A stretch of DNA of 64,000 nucleotides from Glebionis coronaria (lineage: Eukaryota > Streptophyta > Magnoliopsida > Asterales > Asteraceae). The translations under genes and the position numbers were made by a program. Under the pieces are notes generated by a model. That model worked only from the letters and a program-made list of their open reading frames with translations, had not been told where the DNA came from and did no database searches. Below, piece after piece: positions 46,045-57,600 of this stretch. Position 1 is the stretch's first letter, and each line of letters opens with the position of its first letter. Where the stretch lies: positions 122,316,340 through 122,380,339 of the forward strand of contig CM046875.1 of NCBI GenBank assembly GCA_025667525.1, given 5' to 3'.

Positions 46045-48617
46045 ACTCTTTGTAATTCATTTTTAGTCAAATAAAAGTTGGGTTTTTTTTGAAAATATAA
46101 TTCCTTTTTAATTGTTAAAAGTGGGTGTTAAAGCATAGCAAGTCTGAGTTCCATTGATTATCTCTTTATAAGTTCGTTTTGGAAAAGTTTTCAAAAGGAT
46201 TTGTTAAGTCTTTGTGAAAAAAGGAAAAAAAAATCATTGCCTATTTTTGCTTGTTTTTGTTCTTGTGATTTTGCAGGTACAAAAGTGGAAGCTGGTGCTT
46301 GTTTAGCTAGCACCTAAGCTCAAACAATCCAAGGCTTAGATTATAAGTCTTGGAGGTTTGCTTTCTATATCCCTTTTTATATTTTTGTCAAATATTTGAT
46401 AAATATATGATTTGTGGATTTTGTTGTTGAATTGCTGTTTATTTGGTTCTTATCTGTTTCATAGGTTATATTAGACTTGTTATCATCTAGATCTTGTTGA
46501 TTATATGGGTTAAAATCAGTTTTGAGTGTTATTGGATTGATTAAGGGGTGTTTGTGTCTACTGGTTCAAAGGCCTTAGGGCCTTGGAGCTTAGCTCCTTT
46601 TGGTTTATGGTTATTTGTTTACTGATATGAAAGTTGTTTCAAGTGTTGGTTAAGCTTAAAACATAGTATAACTAAAAAACATAGGTTGCTAGTTTTTGAA
46701 CACATTTTTCAGTCAAACACATCAATAGGTTTAATTTGTTTGTTTGTTTGAATTAAGGTGTGAAACTTGGTTTGTTTATAGATTTGCTGGTTGTACAACT
46801 CTACATTATCTGGTTTTAGAGTTTGGTTGCTTATTGAGTAGTTTATAGCTTATTGAATTTCAGCTTTTGGTCAAATAGATCAGCAAATGCATGCTATGTG
46901 GTTTTGATGCACTTGGATTGATTTTTGTTGTTTTATGCTTTTAACTAGTTCCTTGAACATTACTTGGTGTATGCCTATTGATTCCTGCTTATTTCACAAG
47001 CTTATTAGCCCACTGGCTTATAGTGCTTAATCTGCCAAAATCAAGCTTAGTAAGACAACTGTTTTGCTAAGTTCATTGGTCTAGACCTCTAGACTTGATC
47101 CAAAATAGCTTCAAATAAGCTTATTTACATCTCATATCCAAGTTTTGCAAGTTTAGTGATTTTTGGAGTAAGTTGACTTTCGTTGACCAAGGCAAAAAGT
47201 GCTTATCAGTTAGTTTCGCTTATTGAAACGTGCCACAACTTAATTATTGTACTTTTCATCATTTATCTCACCTTATAAGCTATACTAGAAGAAATCAGAA
47301 CTTAATAAGAGCTTTTCACTAGGAAATTAAGTTTTCTTATTTTAAAAGAGTGCTTATTGGTTCACACAGCTTATTGTACTTGGCTTATTGGGATTTTCTT
47401 TGTTGATTAGTCTTATTTAAGCTATTTGTGAGCTTTTGCAACAAACCAGAGCTTCTGAAACAACCTAGAACTCTATCCCGACTATTTTGTCGTTTTGTGG
47501 AATTGTTCTTTGCTTATTTCTGGCTTATTGAGTGAGCTTTTTCAAAATTTCTTTTTACAGATCTCTTAGGCATCTCAAAAGAAGGTTGTGTGTTTAAGCA
47601 GAGCTTATGGCATTGGCTTATTGCTTAATGGGCTTATTGGCCCAATAAGAATAAGTTGTTTGCTATTTAAGCTGTGATAAGCTCAAAATCAGCTTTTGGG
47701 CCTTTAAACTTTTGTGCTTAGAATTAAATATTGAGTCAGATAGGGCTTTTTCAGGTCATTTGGGCCTAGTTTGACTTTTTGGGCCCAAAAGCCCATTAGT
47801 GTTGACTGTTTTTGGTTTTAGCCCATTTGGGGGCCCATTAGGGGTATTTTGGCAATTTCACTTTTATTTTCTGGTTATTTGGGTTAAAATAAACTAGTTT
47901 GCAAGTTTTTAGAATTTTTTATAATTTTTGGATTTTTAATATTATTTTAATATTATATTATTATTATTTTTCAAATTTCACATTTTATACTTTTTATATT
48001 TTTCTTAGCTTAAATACATTAAAATAGGATTTTTACAACTCTTAGATTAATTTTATCATCATTAGATTATTTTTTATAATTATTTTAAGTTTTAATAGTT
48101 TTTAAATCATTTTAAATAGTTTTTCTTAGTTTAAAAATTTATAAAAATAGTTTTTAACCTTTTTAGGTCATTTTAGAGGTTTACCAATTGAAAAATCTTT
48201 ATTTGGGCTTTTTGATAATTAATTTGATTTTTAGGGCTTTAATTAGCATTTAAAAATTAATATTTAATTAATTAAAAGGTTTGAAAAAGTTTTGATCATT
48301 GGTAAACTCTTAGTTTATTTATTTTGATTTTTGGTAATTTTTTGGGAATTTTTAGAATTTATTTTTATTTTAGCCCCTTTTTACGGTTTTACGTTTAGTC
48401 GTCGTAATAATTAATTTCACGTCTTCGTCATTCTATTTTCTCATCCCCTTCTTTCAAATATTAATCTCAAATCTTGGTACATCTTAGTCACACACATATA
48501 CCTCATTGGGAAACGAACTTTCACCTTTGGATCATTTGTACACGGTTTTCCTAAACTGTCGTATTTAATACTTTCCCTATTTACCTCCTTTTCCTAAAGG
48601 TGTGGTAAAACATTACA
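46045..48617 (+). repeat. 5' LTR of element C, part 2 (downstream of insertion B)
   Basis: Continues the C LTR after the duplicated CTATT and ends CATTACA seven bases before a tRNA-Asp PBS. It is T-rich, especially at 47880-48400, with many GCTTATT words (47000-47700). An intron-like stretch near 46255-46275 (TTGTGATTTTGCAGGT) is visible but untested. No coding frame over 60 codons. Confidence 0.65.
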
Positions 48618-48624
48618 ATCATTT

Positions 48625-48642
48625 TGGCGTCGCTGCCGGGGA
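48625..48642 (+). other. Primer-binding site (tRNA-Asp) of element C
   Basis: TGGCGTCGCTGCCGGGGA; two mismatches to the tRNA-Asp(GTC) complement over 18 bases. Confidence 0.8.
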
Positions 48643-49314
48643 GGTGTGTCGTGATTAATTTGTCTTGTTGTTTTTAATATTAACCATAAATAGTATTTGT
48701 ATTAGTAGAAATCTACTAATACGTATTATCGGGTTTTTTTTCTTATGAAATTATCTCCAAAAGTGTGAAAACACAACCTTAATTGGGATTTAATCTCCTA
48801 ATTATTGTATTCGAATCTCAAACAAAAGAAAAAGGCAAAAATAGATAAATACTTTCGTGAAGCTCGATTTTGAAAAATACAAACTATAAGGTGGGTATAA
48901 GGCGGGTATTATAAAATATACCCTAAAAAAAAGGCTCTTAAGTGCTTCGCGCCGCCTCGTTTCCCCGCTTGCTTGTGAGTGTTTTGAGATTGAAGGCTAA
49001 TCGAGGGTTTTGCCGCCCAAAGTATTATTACGTATCATATATATTTGCTTGGTTTTCTTTGTGATTAAACCCTCTTGAACAATTTGGTTTTCACCAAAGT
49101 TCTAAAGTCATTCGAAAGAGTTCACTCCACGTGATCGTTTTCATTCTTTTGAGGCTTCTTTAATCAAGAGTTTGATTCGAGGAGAGATTTGGTAGATTGT
49201 TGTCTACGAAGATACACAAAAATCCAAAAAAATTAAAAATAATCAAAAACACAAAAAAATTAAAAATTCACAAAACACCCAAAAAGAATCTTCTTTGCTC
49301 ACCTCCCATTCTAC
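48643..49314 (+). other. Leader of element C
   Basis: AT-rich. The block at 48930-49030 (AGTGCTTCGCGCCGCC, then CCCGCTTG) is homologous to 35155-35235 in the B leader, so this part is conserved between the subfamilies. No gene. Confidence 0.6.
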
Positions 49315-51545
49315 GTGAAGTTTATGCTAACTCGTAGTCAAGAAAAACGAGCTCGTAAACGTCGTCAAAGTCAAGGAAATCAAGAGACGTTGATTGAAGA
49401 ACAAACTCCAATTGTTGAACCTATTGTAGAACAAGAAGTCGTCATGGCTAATCGTACTATGATGGAGTTGCTTCAAGCACCCACCGAGGGTTTTGGAGAA
49501 GCCATTGTGATTCCCTCCATCCTTGCGTAGAATTTCGAGATTAAGACGGGTTTAATGTCGATGTTGCAAGCAGATAAGTTTAGAGGTCATGAGAAAGACA
49601 ACCCGCATTACCACATAAGGAATTTTAATCTTCTCACCGCAACTAGCAAGTTTAAGGATGTTCCACATGACGCCATTAAGATGATGTTGTTTCCATACTC
49701 GTTAGATGGACCCGCTAAAATTTGGCTTGAGAAAGAACCGCCAAATTCAATTTTGACATGGGGAGATCTCGTTTCTAAGTTTGTGAACAAATTTTTTCCA
49801 CCATCTAAAACAACACATTTGAAAAATGAGATTTCAAGATTTGTACAACGAAATAATGAGAGTTTTTCAATGGCATGGGAACGATTTAAGGAAATGTTAC
49901 ATGAATGTCCACACCATGATTTTTCGGAATTACATCAAGTTGATACTTTCTATAATGGGCTTAATGATCATGAACGAGATTATTTGAATGCCGCCACGGG
50001 TGGTAATTTTTTGTGCAAAACGACCGATGAAGCTTTAAAGATTATCGATAATAGATCTAAGGTTTACAACCCTCGTAACACACCGTGTGTTGCCAATATG
50101 GGTTCGTCATCGTCGTCATCGTCTCGTAGCATTAATGCCTTACATGATGAAGCTAATGAGGAAAATCGGTTTTTCGATAGGTTTTCAAATCTTATGACTC
50201 ATTGGAAAGCACAAGATGCTTTGAACTCCGCTTCGGTTAAAGCGATTGATAAGAGTTGTTTGTCTTGTGGTGGAGCTCATGATCTTTCCGAGTGCATTAC
50301 CGCCGGTGGTAACACTTCGAGTGCTTACGTAGCAACGGGAACTTACAACCAAAACGGCCAAGGTTCACGCCCAAATCAAGCTCCACCAAATCAAAATGCT
50401 AATAACTATCAAAACAACAACCAAAATGATGGTTATCAAGGCAATTCACGTAACTACAACAAAGGGAATTATCAAAGTGGGAATGGACAAGTTGCTAATC
50501 AAAACCAAAACCGTGATTTTCAAAACACTACACAAGGTTTACAAAATGCTCACACTAAAAATCTTCAAGGAGAATTTTTGGATTATGCTAAAGCAAATGA
50601 TGCTAAATTTGATAACATGCAACGTGAGATGATTAACTTAAGATCCGAGTTTAAAAACGAGCTTAAAAACGAACTTGCTAATGAACTTAAGACTCATGCA
50701 AATAAAACGGAAGGAAACGTTCAACGTCTTCAACAAAATCAACAAAAGATGGAACAAGGACAACATGAGATTAAGCAAGAAATGTTAAAAGCGGATTTAA
50801 GGCAATCAAAATTTGAGGACCGAATGGCAAAACTGTTTGAAGCAATCATGTGTAAACCCTCTTCCTCGGGTGGTCTTCCTAGTGATACCATTGCAAACCC
50901 GAAGGGAGAAATGAAGGTTATTACTACACGAAGTGGTAAAACTTTCAAGGAACCAATCTTCCGTCCAAGTACTTCTACGAAGAAGGAAATCGAGAAAGAG
51001 CCCGAGGTAATGGTCGAAAAGGAGCATATTACAATCCCACGAAGTACCGCTCATACCACACCTACGATTGAACCAATACAAATCATGGAACCCGAGATTC
51101 CAAGGCTGTTGCCTAATGTCCAACCCACACCACCCTTACCTTACCCTTCGAGACGAAACAAAGAGAAATTGCAAGAACGTAACAAACAACAAATCGAGGT
51201 TTTTATAAAAATGTTTCAACAAGTGCATTTTGATGTATGTTTAGCCGACGCGTTGTTATATATGCCTCGTTTAGCTTCCACTTTTAAAAGTATGATGAGC
51301 GATAAGGAAAAGCTTTCAAAGCTTGCTAATTGTTCTTCGGTTTATCTTAACCGCATACCGGAAAAAGTTGGTAACCCCGGAAAGTTTCTCATTCCTTGTG
51401 ACATACAAGATATGAAAGAATGCCTCGCCTTGGCCGATCTTGGTGCGAGCATTAATTTGATGCCATTTTCCATTTGGAAATCGCTTTCGCTTCCGGCTCT
51501 TACTTCTTCGAACATGTCTATCGAGATGGCCGATCATTCTACGAT
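49315..51545 (+). pseudogene. Athila-type gag-protease of element C, one nonsense codon, truncated in protease
   Basis: Starts MKFMLTRSQEKRARKRR at 49315 (or ATG 49324, aligned with the A and B starts). One in-frame TAG at 49528 follows IPSILA; after that the frame is open for over 670 codons. Motifs: gag (IWLEKEPPNSILTWGD, KFVNKFFPPSKT, MLHECPHHDF), knuckle CLSCGGAHDLSEC near 50255, an N/Q-rich linker and a K/E/Q-rich helical stretch (50580-50840), and protease DLGAS near residue 708. Homology to Athila ends after MADHSTI at about 51540. The next in-frame residues (YLVGLLIHT, stop at 51580) come from an out-of-frame copia segment. Confidence 0.88.
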
Positions 51546-53640
51546 TTTAGGATATTTGGTTGGGTTGCTTATTCACACATGAATAAGGGGAAACTCAAGC
51601 CTATAACTATAAAATGCATATTCCTGGGGTATCATGAGGGTGTAAAGGGATACAGATTATGAAGGTTAGATGATATTAAACCGAAGATAATCATAAGCAG
51701 GGATGTGGTGTTTAATGAGAGCCTTATGTGTAAGGATACTCTCAAGGGTTCTGGTGCTGCAGATTATGGGAAGAAAATTGAGTTTGAGGTGGAAATTTAA
51801 GGCATTCGGGTCGAACCAACTGTGGATCCTCATACTGGACTAAATCCAGGGAATGAATATGAGGATCAAGTTGAAGATGCAGAAGATGCAAGGCCTCAAC
51901 AACTAAATTTGGACAACTATGTTTTGGTGCGTGATAAAGCTAAAAGAACAATTACTCTACCTCTGCGGTATATGAATGAAGGTAATGCATCATTGTCTAG
52001 ATTATCAGGGTATAGGGAAAAAGATGATATTACAGCTTATGCGTTTTCTATTACCGAGGAAGAAGATACACATGAACCAATCACATTCCAGGAGGCGATT
52101 AATTCATCTGAAAAGGATGAGTGGGTCGTGCTATGAAGTAAGAGATGAGTTCTTTAAAGAAGAATCATACTTGGGAGCTGGTCGATCAACCACATGGTTA
52201 GAAGCTGGTAAGATGCAAGTGGTTGCATAAGATTAAAGAAGGGATTGAAGGCGTTCAAAAACCAAGGTACAAAGCAAGGCTGGTAGCTCGGTGGTTTACA
52301 CAATGAGCAGGTATTGACTACAATAAGGTATTTTCACCCGTGGTTCGACATACATCTATTAGGGTGACTCTCTCATTAACTGCTTTGTGAAGATTACGAG
52401 TTGGAACAACTTGATGTGAAGACGGCGTTTTTGCATGGTAATCTTGAAGAAACCATTTACATGAGGCATCCGCTTGATTTTGAAGATGGAACGAGCAACA
52501 AGGTATGTTTGCTTAAGAAATCTCTTTATGGTCTTAAGCAGTCCCTAAGGCAGTGGTACAAATGGTTTGATGTATATATGGTCAGCAATGCGTTTAGCCG
52601 CATCAACTATGATATCTGTGTTTACTTCGAGGAGTTTGCACAAGGTATGTACATATATCTAGTGTTGTATGTAGATGATATGTTGATTGCTTGTAAAAGC
52701 AATTTTGAGATCGAATATACCAAGGGACTACTGCCAAAGGAGTTTGATATGAAAGAACTTGGTCTAGCTAGGAAGATACTTGGTATGGAGATTGTCATGG
52801 ATAGGGGTAACCGAACCCTGAAGGTGTCTTAGTCGGGATATGTGCAGAAAATTCTAAATAACTACAGAGTGGATAATGGCAAGTTGTTCTCTGTGCCATT
52901 GGGAGCGAACTTCAAGGTATTGTTGAAGGATTGTCCGTCGAGTGACTGAGATGTGGAAAGAATGAGTAAGGTCCCATATGCGAATGTTGTAGGTAGTTTA
53001 ATGTACTTGATGGTTTGCACTAGACTGTATATTGCGTACGCAGTTAGCATAGTGAGCTGGTATTTGGGGAATCCAGGTAAAAACCACTGGGAAGCAGTGA
53101 AATGGATTTTGTAGTACTTGAAAGGCACTGCTGAGTAGGTCTAGTGTATGGTAGAGATCAAGAGAAGCACGTGGATGTTGACGGTTTCGTGGATAGCGAT
53201 TATGCTAAAGACCCTAACAAGGGTAGGTCGATAACTGGGTACGTGTTTATGGTACATGGCTGTGTTGTGAGTTGGAAAGCAACTCTGCAACATGTTGTTG
53301 CATTGTCTACTACATAGGCGGAGTATATGGCGCTTACAGAAGCTGTTAAGGAAAAAATATGGCTTAAAGGTCTACTAATCGAGCTGGGAATAAACCTAAG
53401 GTCAGTGATTGTGAATTGTGATAATCAAGGGGCAATTCATCTCTCAAGAAATGCAATGTTTCATGAGAGGACGAAGCATATCAACGTGAGGTATCACTTC
53501 ATCAAGGAGATCGTGGAATCTAAAGATATTGAAGTGGCGAAGATAAACATGGAGGATAATGCAGCTGGCGCGTTTACAAAGGTGGTTCTAGGTCCGAAGT
53601 TCGAGTATTGCATGGAGATACTTGGTGTCGGGGCTAACTA
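51545..53640 (+). pseudogene. Copia pol fragment (integrase C-term, RT, RNase H), multiply broken
   Basis: Begins FRIFGWVAYSHMNKGKLKPITIKCIFLGYHEGVKGYRL (in two pieces, about 51548-51660), followed by a stop at 51660. RDVVFNE, SEKDEW and WLHKIKEGIEG follow in changing frames. RT motifs: QLDVKTAFLHGNLEE from 52404, LKKSLYGLKQ, and LYVDDMLIA near 52665, open to 52830. Several stops lie between 52830 and 53330. RNase H end: VNCDNQGAIHLSRN and KHINVRYHFIKE (53410-53510), with a stop at 53639. At least seven stops or shifts; nonfunctional. It differs strongly from the copia pol at 16935-20403, so it belongs to another family. Confidence 0.87.
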
Positions 53641-53664
53641 GTCTTGTCACTAAGGTGTAAATTT

Positions 53665-54001
53665 TTTGAGTTAGTGTCGAGTCTAGTTAACACATACAAT
53701 TAGTAGAAGGTACCTAAGTGTACGAACTATGTAAGTCGGCCAAGGTTGAGCTTGAGCTTTCTTAGTCGACTTATACCCCCTCACCCTATAAAAGGAGGTG
53801 AGGGGGTGCTGCACAAGATACACTCGCATCTTATATTCTTTCACTTGTACTCAGTCATTAATAATAAAAGATTAATTGTTCGGTTACCTTTGTAGTGTGT
53901 TGCCTTTTGGGTTTCGTTTGTTGCGACTTTGCGAGCTTCTTTCAAGTTGTTCTAGGTTCCGCAAATCAACTTTCAGGGTTGTTGGGTTAACGATTGCAAC
54001 A
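53665..54001 (+). repeat. Probable 3' LTR of the truncated copia element
   Basis: Begins near TTGAGTTAGTGTCGAG after a purine-rich AAGGTGTAAA and ends near TTGCAACA. It contains TATAAAAG at 53787-53794 and AATAATAAAAG (about 53862), consistent with LTR promoter and polyadenylation signals. No partner LTR is present to fix the limits. Confidence 0.55.
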
Positions 54002-54692
54002 ACTATATTAGAATGAAAGACAATAAAGACGATGCTTTTCACACGACATAAGAAGAAACTTACAACCCAAATCAAGATCGTGAAACTGGAGGCTCTGTTA
54101 ATGAAATGACCGAGACACAAATTCGAGTCGTAAAGATAGAGAAAACGATCTTATATGAGTGCGGTAAGAGACGTGATTACGAAAATTTTACTTGCATTTA
54201 ATAGATGAAAATTTTAAATTTTATAATGTACTTTAAGATTTATTTGAATTTTGTTGATCTAATGCGACACGTCTTAATAAGTTTTTAAATTACAAATCAT
54301 TAGTTTCTAGATTATATGTATATGTTTATAAGAAAATTGAATTAAAAGTTAGTAAATTTATCTAAACATTTGGGAGCTTATAAGCTTATTAAATTATATT
54401 TCTTTTAATCATTTAAAAATATAAACTAAACGAAACACTTAAGCTTATACATACCTCAACCAAACGATAAAAATAGGCTTATAAACTTACCTTATACTTG
54501 TATAACCACAAATAGCTTATAGTATAAGATAAGCCCAAACCCATTAATAACCCATTGCTATAACAGCCTCCAAAAGATTTAGCTTTATAAAACCTAATAA
54601 AAAAACAAGAATTAACGTTTTAGATTTCAGCCCCAAATTCCCGCACTCGTCGACCAAAAAACCTTTACAAAACCCTAATTTCAGTGACTTAG
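54002..54692 (+). promoter_or_regulatory. Upstream region of the PABN gene
   Basis: AT-rich. A stretch with repeated GCTTATAAGCTTATT-like words (54370-54530) may be an old MITE. The last 90 bases before the ATG (AACCCTAAT, pyrimidine-rich) look like a 5' UTR. I cannot place the TATA box or transcription start with confidence. Confidence 0.4.
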
Positions 54693-57600
54693 ATGGATAA
54701 CGCAACGTTGGAGCAAGATCAAGAACACGAGGTGTACGGAGGCGATATCCCAGAGATGGATACTGATTTCGACATGTCTCGTGATGAATCTGAAGATGTC
54801 GATAACAATAACAACAACAACAACAAGGTCCCCTTTTTTCTTCTTCATTACTATTTTATATCAATTAATTGTATCTATATGCGTTTACTGTCTTTAATTT
54901 GAAGCTTTAGGGTTTATATACTTAAATTAAGGTCTAATTTATGATTATATAATTTGTTAATTTGAAACTAATTCCGTTATTTGTTTATATGTGTGATAAG
55001 TGGAATTTGTGCTTGATATATTATATCAATTAATTGTAGGTATATGTGTTTACTTTCTCTAATTTCACGCTTTAGGGTTTATATATTCAAATTAAGGTCT
55101 AGTTTATGTTTTTATTAATTGTATTTCTTCTAGTTGAATTTGTCTTTATGTATTGAAATTAAGGTCAATTTTATGATTCTCTTATTTGTTTTATGTGCAA
55201 GTTGAATTTCTTTATTTGAGGTTTGATACTCAGATTAGGGTTTTCTTTTCTAATGTTTGTATGGTGTTTGATTGTTGGTTTTACCCCACATTCTACTTTT
55301 CCCATATACGCCGTAGCGGGATTGGGTATTGTTCTTGTTAATTTTAATTTATGTATTTTCTCAATGTAAGGTTTTATGTGTTGGTTGAATTTCTTGTTTG
55401 AAAGAAATTAGGGTTTAAAAGTTAATTGATGATTAGTTGTATGTTAATTTTGGATTTTGAGGTTAATTTATGTTTCTATTATGTGTTTGATGATTGTTAA
55501 TCAAATGTATCAAAGGCGAGTCTGAGGCTGATTATGGAGTTGGTTCTTTTTGGTTGTATTTTGTTAATTTAGGATTTAGAGGATATGAAGAAGAGATTGA
55601 AGGAAATTGAAGAGGAAGCTGGTGCTCTTCGTGAAATGCAAGCTAAAGTTGAGAAGGAGATGGGTTCAGCTCAAGGTATTATTCGGTCTTTCTTCACTGT
55701 TTTATATATCTCATCTACATCCTTTTTTCTTACTGTGCATGCTACTGTACCTACTTTTAAGATATAAAGGATTTGCTAATTGCTGTACTTCTTAATTTGG
55801 CTGACATTTCGTTTTGTTTTTCTATGATGGAAACCTTCAGAGGATCCTAGCGCTTCTGCTGCGCAGGCTGAGAAGGAAGAGGCTGATGCTCGTTCAATAT
55901 ACGTCGGCAATGTGAGTTGACCCTTCACTTTATCTTATTATATATTAAACTTGATATAGTGTGCTGAAACAAATATAATTTGTATTTTTCTGCGCCTATT
56001 CCTAATTGGTGAAGAGTTTCTGTATCAAACACACAAACTTAAAATCAATGTAGATGCAATATGCATTTTTGTGCCTTAAGAAAAGAGACGTCACTGGTAT
56101 CTTGTGTTTTAGAGTGTTATTGTGATCTTCACTTATTTGTCAAGAGTTCTATTTTAGTAACTTCTTCCAGCTTCAGACTTATTATTTGCTCTGGTGTTTA
56201 TTGCTGCCTTTCAAGGCCATGAAGCATTAAAATAAATATTTTTTTGAAAACTGATAATGCTAATAATCTAATATTATGGCCACTCACTATCTAGCATATG
56301 CGGATACAACGTAGTGACAGATGACCTTCCATGCACACTTAGGAATGTTACGAACACAAATTTTCGAGGCAACAAATTATGTACAGAAGTTCAGTTAATT
56401 GATGACTTATCAACCCTTTTGAACAAAGCCCTTTTTTCGTGCCATGTTAAATAAGCGAAAGTGCCTTAAAACTCGGAAAGTAAAACTGAATGTTTGCATA
56501 GTATGAATTGAAAGCGTGTTTCTGTATGTGGCATGATCTTTTTGCATGTGAAAATGCCTGCTTATGCCAATTTTTTCATACGCATAATCATTATCAACAA
56601 TGGCGGATTTGACCATTTATTTTGGGAAGGCCGAGTTATTATATATATAGCAAAATAAAAAATTGACAATAACTTTGAAACGAAATAAATAATATTTACA
56701 TTAATTGTGACAACCTTAGGGGGCCCGGGACCCTCCCTAGCCTCTACTAAGATCTGCCATTGATTATCAACCCATGTGACTCCAATTACATTATATGTTA
56801 TCACGTATGTAGAGGTTTTCCCAAAGTCGCTTTATTTATAACTACAACGGTATTCTTTAATATTCTAGTCTTTATTTGCAATTTTTGTGGATTTGTTTTT
56901 GTATGCTCTTCTGGATAGGTGCTAATTTAGTCGTTTCGAATTTCAGGTAGACTATGCATGTACACCGGAAGAGGTTCAACAGCATTTCCAGTCATGTGGA
57001 ACTGTAAATAGGGTGACAATATTAACTGACAAATTTGGTCAACCAAAAGGTTTTGCATACGTGGAATTCGTGGAGCTTGAATCTGTTCAGAATTCTTTGC
57101 TTTTGAATGAATCAGAATTGCATGGGCGTCAACTCAAGGTCCTTATTATATATTTATTATATCGAGTTTGATATTTTTACTCATCTGGGCTATGAATTCT
57201 CATGTGTTGATTTTGGTTGGTGCAGGTTGCTGCTAAACGAACCAATGTTCCCGGGTTAAAGCAAATCAGAGGGAGGGGTCCCAGACCATTTGGATTTCGC
57301 GCACGAAGGCCTTACATGGCTGGCCCACCAATGTTCCCTCCATATGGCTACGGGTACGTATCAGAATAATGTTTTAATTATGTGTTATTTTCATGTTGTA
57401 TCTATCACCAATTCGCTTAATGCCTACCCGAATGTGGAATGATTTTTCTGTTGCAGTAATTGTATTGTCGGGATGTATATGTTAAGTAAGGTCTACCTGC
57501 AATTGTTTCAGCTCTTTATCATTTTTTTTAAAGCATACTGAAGTTGGAATCTGCTGAAAGATTCCTACAAGTTTTTAGGTGCTTTGGAAGAGTCTAGTAT

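Larger units (their letters stand above)
30453..51545 (+). mobile_element. Athila-type element C, split by element B and truncated in its protease
   Basis: LTR part 1 (30453-31539), element B (31540-46039) with duplicated CTATT (46040-46044), LTR part 2 (46045-48617), PBS (48625-48642), leader, gag with one nonsense codon (49315-51545). There it joins copia sequence without an LTR. The reconstructed LTR is about 3.66 kb. C is related to but clearly distinct from A and B: the gag is homologous with many replacements, and the LTR sequence is mostly different. Its 3' half and second LTR are missing. Confidence 0.75.
51545..54001 (+). mobile_element. Truncated Ty1/copia element fused to element C
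   Basis: Contains the integrase C-terminus, RT, RNase H and a probable 3' LTR. The 5' LTR, gag, protease and integrase core are missing. The join to the Athila protease at about 51540-51550 has no LTR, so it reflects a deletion or illegitimate recombination, not a plain insertion. Confidence 0.8.

Noticed and set aside
46255..46275. Intron acceptor and host exon right of element B
   Set aside because: TTTTGCAGGT looks like an acceptor, but no coding frame follows and the region is explained as the LTR of element C.
54693..54902. 69-codon intronless gene at the PABN start
   Set aside because: It is exon 1 read through the GT donor at 54828 into intron 1.
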